NCBI GenBank assembly: GCA_028686565.1
Contig: JAQUBU010000099.1
Location: 1 to 7,556 of the forward strand
Origin: Syntrophomonadaceae bacterium
GTDB lineage: Bacteria; Bacillota; Syntrophomonadia; Syntrophomonadales; Syntrophomonadaceae
Direction: 5' to 3'
DNA length: 7,556 bases
Shown: positions 6,480 through 7,556 of the stretch, piece after piece
Layout: each line of letters starts with the position of its first letter
How positions within the stretch are numbered: position 1 is the first letter of the stretch
Translations under genes and position numbers: made by a program
The notes under the pieces: generated by a model
What the model saw: the letters and a program-made list of their open reading frames with translations, nothing else
Database searches by the model: none
Told to the model about the DNA's origin: nothing

Positions 6480-6504
6480 ATATTATAACCATTGGTTATA
6501 ATAT
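6480..6504. promoter_or_regulatory. Perfect 11-bp dyad upstream of the YedE-like gene, probable operator
   Basis: ATATTATAACC (6480-6490) and GGTTATAATAT (6494-6504) are exact inverted copies around the trinucleotide ATT. The dyad ends 4 nt before the ribosome binding site of the YedE-like gene. It contains a consensus TATAAT (6497-6502), but no matching -35 box stands 16-18 bp upstream, and a start there would leave almost no leader. It may be a repressor site over the promoter or a hairpin masking the ribosome binding site. I do not recognise a known regulator motif. Confidence 0.5.
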
Positions 6505-6508
6505 CAGA

Positions 6509-6515
6509 GGGAGGG
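6509..6515 (+). promoter_or_regulatory. Ribosome binding site supporting a TTG start for the YedE-like gene
   Basis: GGGAGGG ends 7 nt before TTG 6523-6525, the ideal distance. The next in-frame ATG (6544) would be 28 nt away and would remove the basic N-terminus DRTKW, so TTG is preferred. Confidence 0.75.
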
Positions 6516-6522
6516 TATATTT

Positions 6523-7556
6523 TTGGATAGGACAAAGTGGTTTATGCTGGTGACTGGTTTGGCGATAGGGGCGATCGCGGCTATACTCGTCAAACTGGGC
6601 AACCCGCCGAACATGGGCTTTTGTATTGCCTGTTTCGAGCGGGACATTGCCGGTGCAATAGGTTTGCACCGGGCTGATTTGGTACAGTATATGCGTCCGG
6701 AAATTATTGGTTTGGTCTTGGGTGCAATGCTGACATCACTTTTTGCGGGTGAATTCAAATCCCGGGGGGGATCGGCAACCTTTGTGCGTTTTATTATGGG
6801 AGTATTTATGATGATCGGGGCCCTGGTTTTTCTTGGTTGTCCCCTGCGTGATGTCTTGCGGATGGCCGGAGGAGATTATAATGCGGTTGTTGGGTTTATA
6901 GGATTTATCTTTGGGGTTGGCACCGGGGTATTTTTCCTCAAGCGGGGCTTTAACCTGGGACGCGCCGAGTATAGTCATTCACAGGCCGGAGCATATATAT
7001 TGCCGCTTATAATGGCATTTTTCTTCTTTTTATTGCTCAAAGGCACTATATTCAATCCCCAGGCGGGGGGACCGCTATTTTTCAGTGCCAAAGGACCAGG
7101 CAGTATGTTTGCCCCTATAGCTATAAGTCTGTTGGCTGGGTTGGGGGTTGGATTTCTGGCTCAGCGGACTCGTTTGTGTCTGAGCGGGGGAATTAGGGAT
7201 TATCTGTTAATCAGGGATAACACATTGCTATTGGGCTTTATAGGTATTTTCGTTGGGGCCTTGTTACTGAACTTGTATTTTGGATTCTTTAAAGCAGGTT
7301 TTGCTCCTCAGCCGGTGGCACATTCCCAGCATGTATGGAATTTCCTGGGTCTTTATCTGGTGGGAATGACGGCAACCTTGCTGGGTGGCTGTCCTTTGCG
7401 GCAGCTTATTTTATCTGGTGAAGGGGATACTGATGCTGCTGCTGTTGTTGTAGGCATGGTTGTGGGTGCCGGAGTCTGTCATAATTTTGCCCTGGCAGCT
7501 GCTGCCATGAAACCCGCTGCTGCCGGAGCAGCTGCCGTTATTGGAGGACCTGGAAT
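6523..7556 (+). CDS. yedE: YedE/YeeE family membrane protein, selenium-metabolism type (3' truncated)
   Basis: At least 344 residues are read and the frame is still open at the window edge. It is a polytopic inner-membrane protein of the YeeE/YedE family. In that family YeeE (TsuA) imports thiosulfate, and the YedE branch is associated by genome context with selenium use, probably moving a selenium or sulfur compound. Marks seen are NPPNMGFCIACFERD (27-41), RPEIIGLVLGA (58-68), LGCPLRDVLRMAGGD (104-118), AQRTRLCLSGGIRD (213-226) and LGGCPLRQLILSGEGD (287-302). The two CPLR segments and the two Cys-containing segments before them show a pseudo-twofold internal repeat. The cysteines are C34, C37, C106, C219, C290 and C319; family transporters use such cysteines along the substrate path. 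The Ala-rich end suggests only the final helix is missing. In selenium-using bacteria yedE is usually followed by the TusA-like yedF, which would lie beyond the edge. Family membership is secure; substrate is inferred. Confidence 0.85.
   Translation, partial: MDRTKWFMLVTGLAIGAIAAILVKLGNPPNMGFCIACFERDIAGAIGLHRADLVQYMRPEIIGLVLGAMLTSLFAGEFKSRGGSATFVRFIMGVFMMIGALVFLGCPLRDVLRMAGGDYNAVVGFIGFIFGVGTGVFFLKRGFNLGRAEYSHSQAGAYILPLIMAFFFFLLLKGTIFNPQAGGPLFFSAKGPGSMFAPIAISLLAGLGVGFLAQRTRLCLSGGIRDYLLIRDNTLLLGFIGIFVGALLLNLYFGFFKAGFAPQPVAHSQHVWNFLGLYLVGMTATLLGGCPLRQLILSGEGDTDAAAVVVGMVVGAGVCHNFALAAAAMKPAAAGAAAVIGGPG

Noticed and set aside
6504..6978. Two minus-strand frames of 84 and 80 residues opposite the YedE-like gene
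   Set aside because: Both are low-complexity antisense of a conserved transporter, without ribosome sites or domains.
1..7556. CRISPR array, transposon ends, tRNA genes
   Set aside because: I saw no spaced direct repeats, no transposase frame with terminal repeats and no cloverleaf with a CCA end on either strand.

Overview
The window looks like chromosomal DNA from a moderately low-GC Gram-positive anaerobe, most likely a clostridial (Syntrophomonas-like) Firmicute. This is inferred from strong AGGAGG-type ribosome binding sites, a TTG start, sigma-A-type promoter spacing, a single-membrane style transporter without an outer-membrane partner, and a YedE-type membrane protein of the sort found in selenium-using anaerobes. 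The genus cannot be fixed from this sequence alone.

Layout. Positions 3-161 (+) hold the last 52 codons of a membrane protein whose C-terminus resembles ECF-transporter S components. A terminator-like hairpin follows it. It converges with a tight three-gene minus-strand operon, read 4097 to 274. The operon encodes a MacB/LolD-type ABC ATPase, a secreted and membrane-anchored protein of four Ig-like repeats (COG1361/CARDB-like), and a MacB/FtsX-type permease. Its coding regions overlap by 11 and 8 nt, so the three products very probably form one complex. There is no MacA-type membrane-fusion protein; the Ig-like protein sits where that partner would be expected.

Positions 4098-4300 are a divergent intergenic region with a good sigma-A promoter for the plus strand, a weak candidate for the minus strand, and several dyads. 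From it runs a 675-residue cytosolic protein with four PAS domains and a C-terminal GGDEF domain. This is a diguanylate cyclase with intact GGEEF active-site and RxxD inhibitory-site motifs. A perfect 14-bp stem closes that unit. After a 194-bp gap containing a perfect 11-bp dyad comes a YedE/YeeE family membrane protein, which resembles the selenium-metabolism branch. It starts at TTG 6523 and runs off the end of the window.

The genes fall into four transcription units with no evident common pathway. The ABC operon is the only multi-gene assembly. The diguanylate cyclase is divergent from it and might share regulation, but nothing here proves a functional link. No tRNA, rRNA, CRISPR array, insertion sequence or phage gene was seen. 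I found no convincing wholly new system; the Ig-like-protein/MacB-type transporter is the most interesting element.
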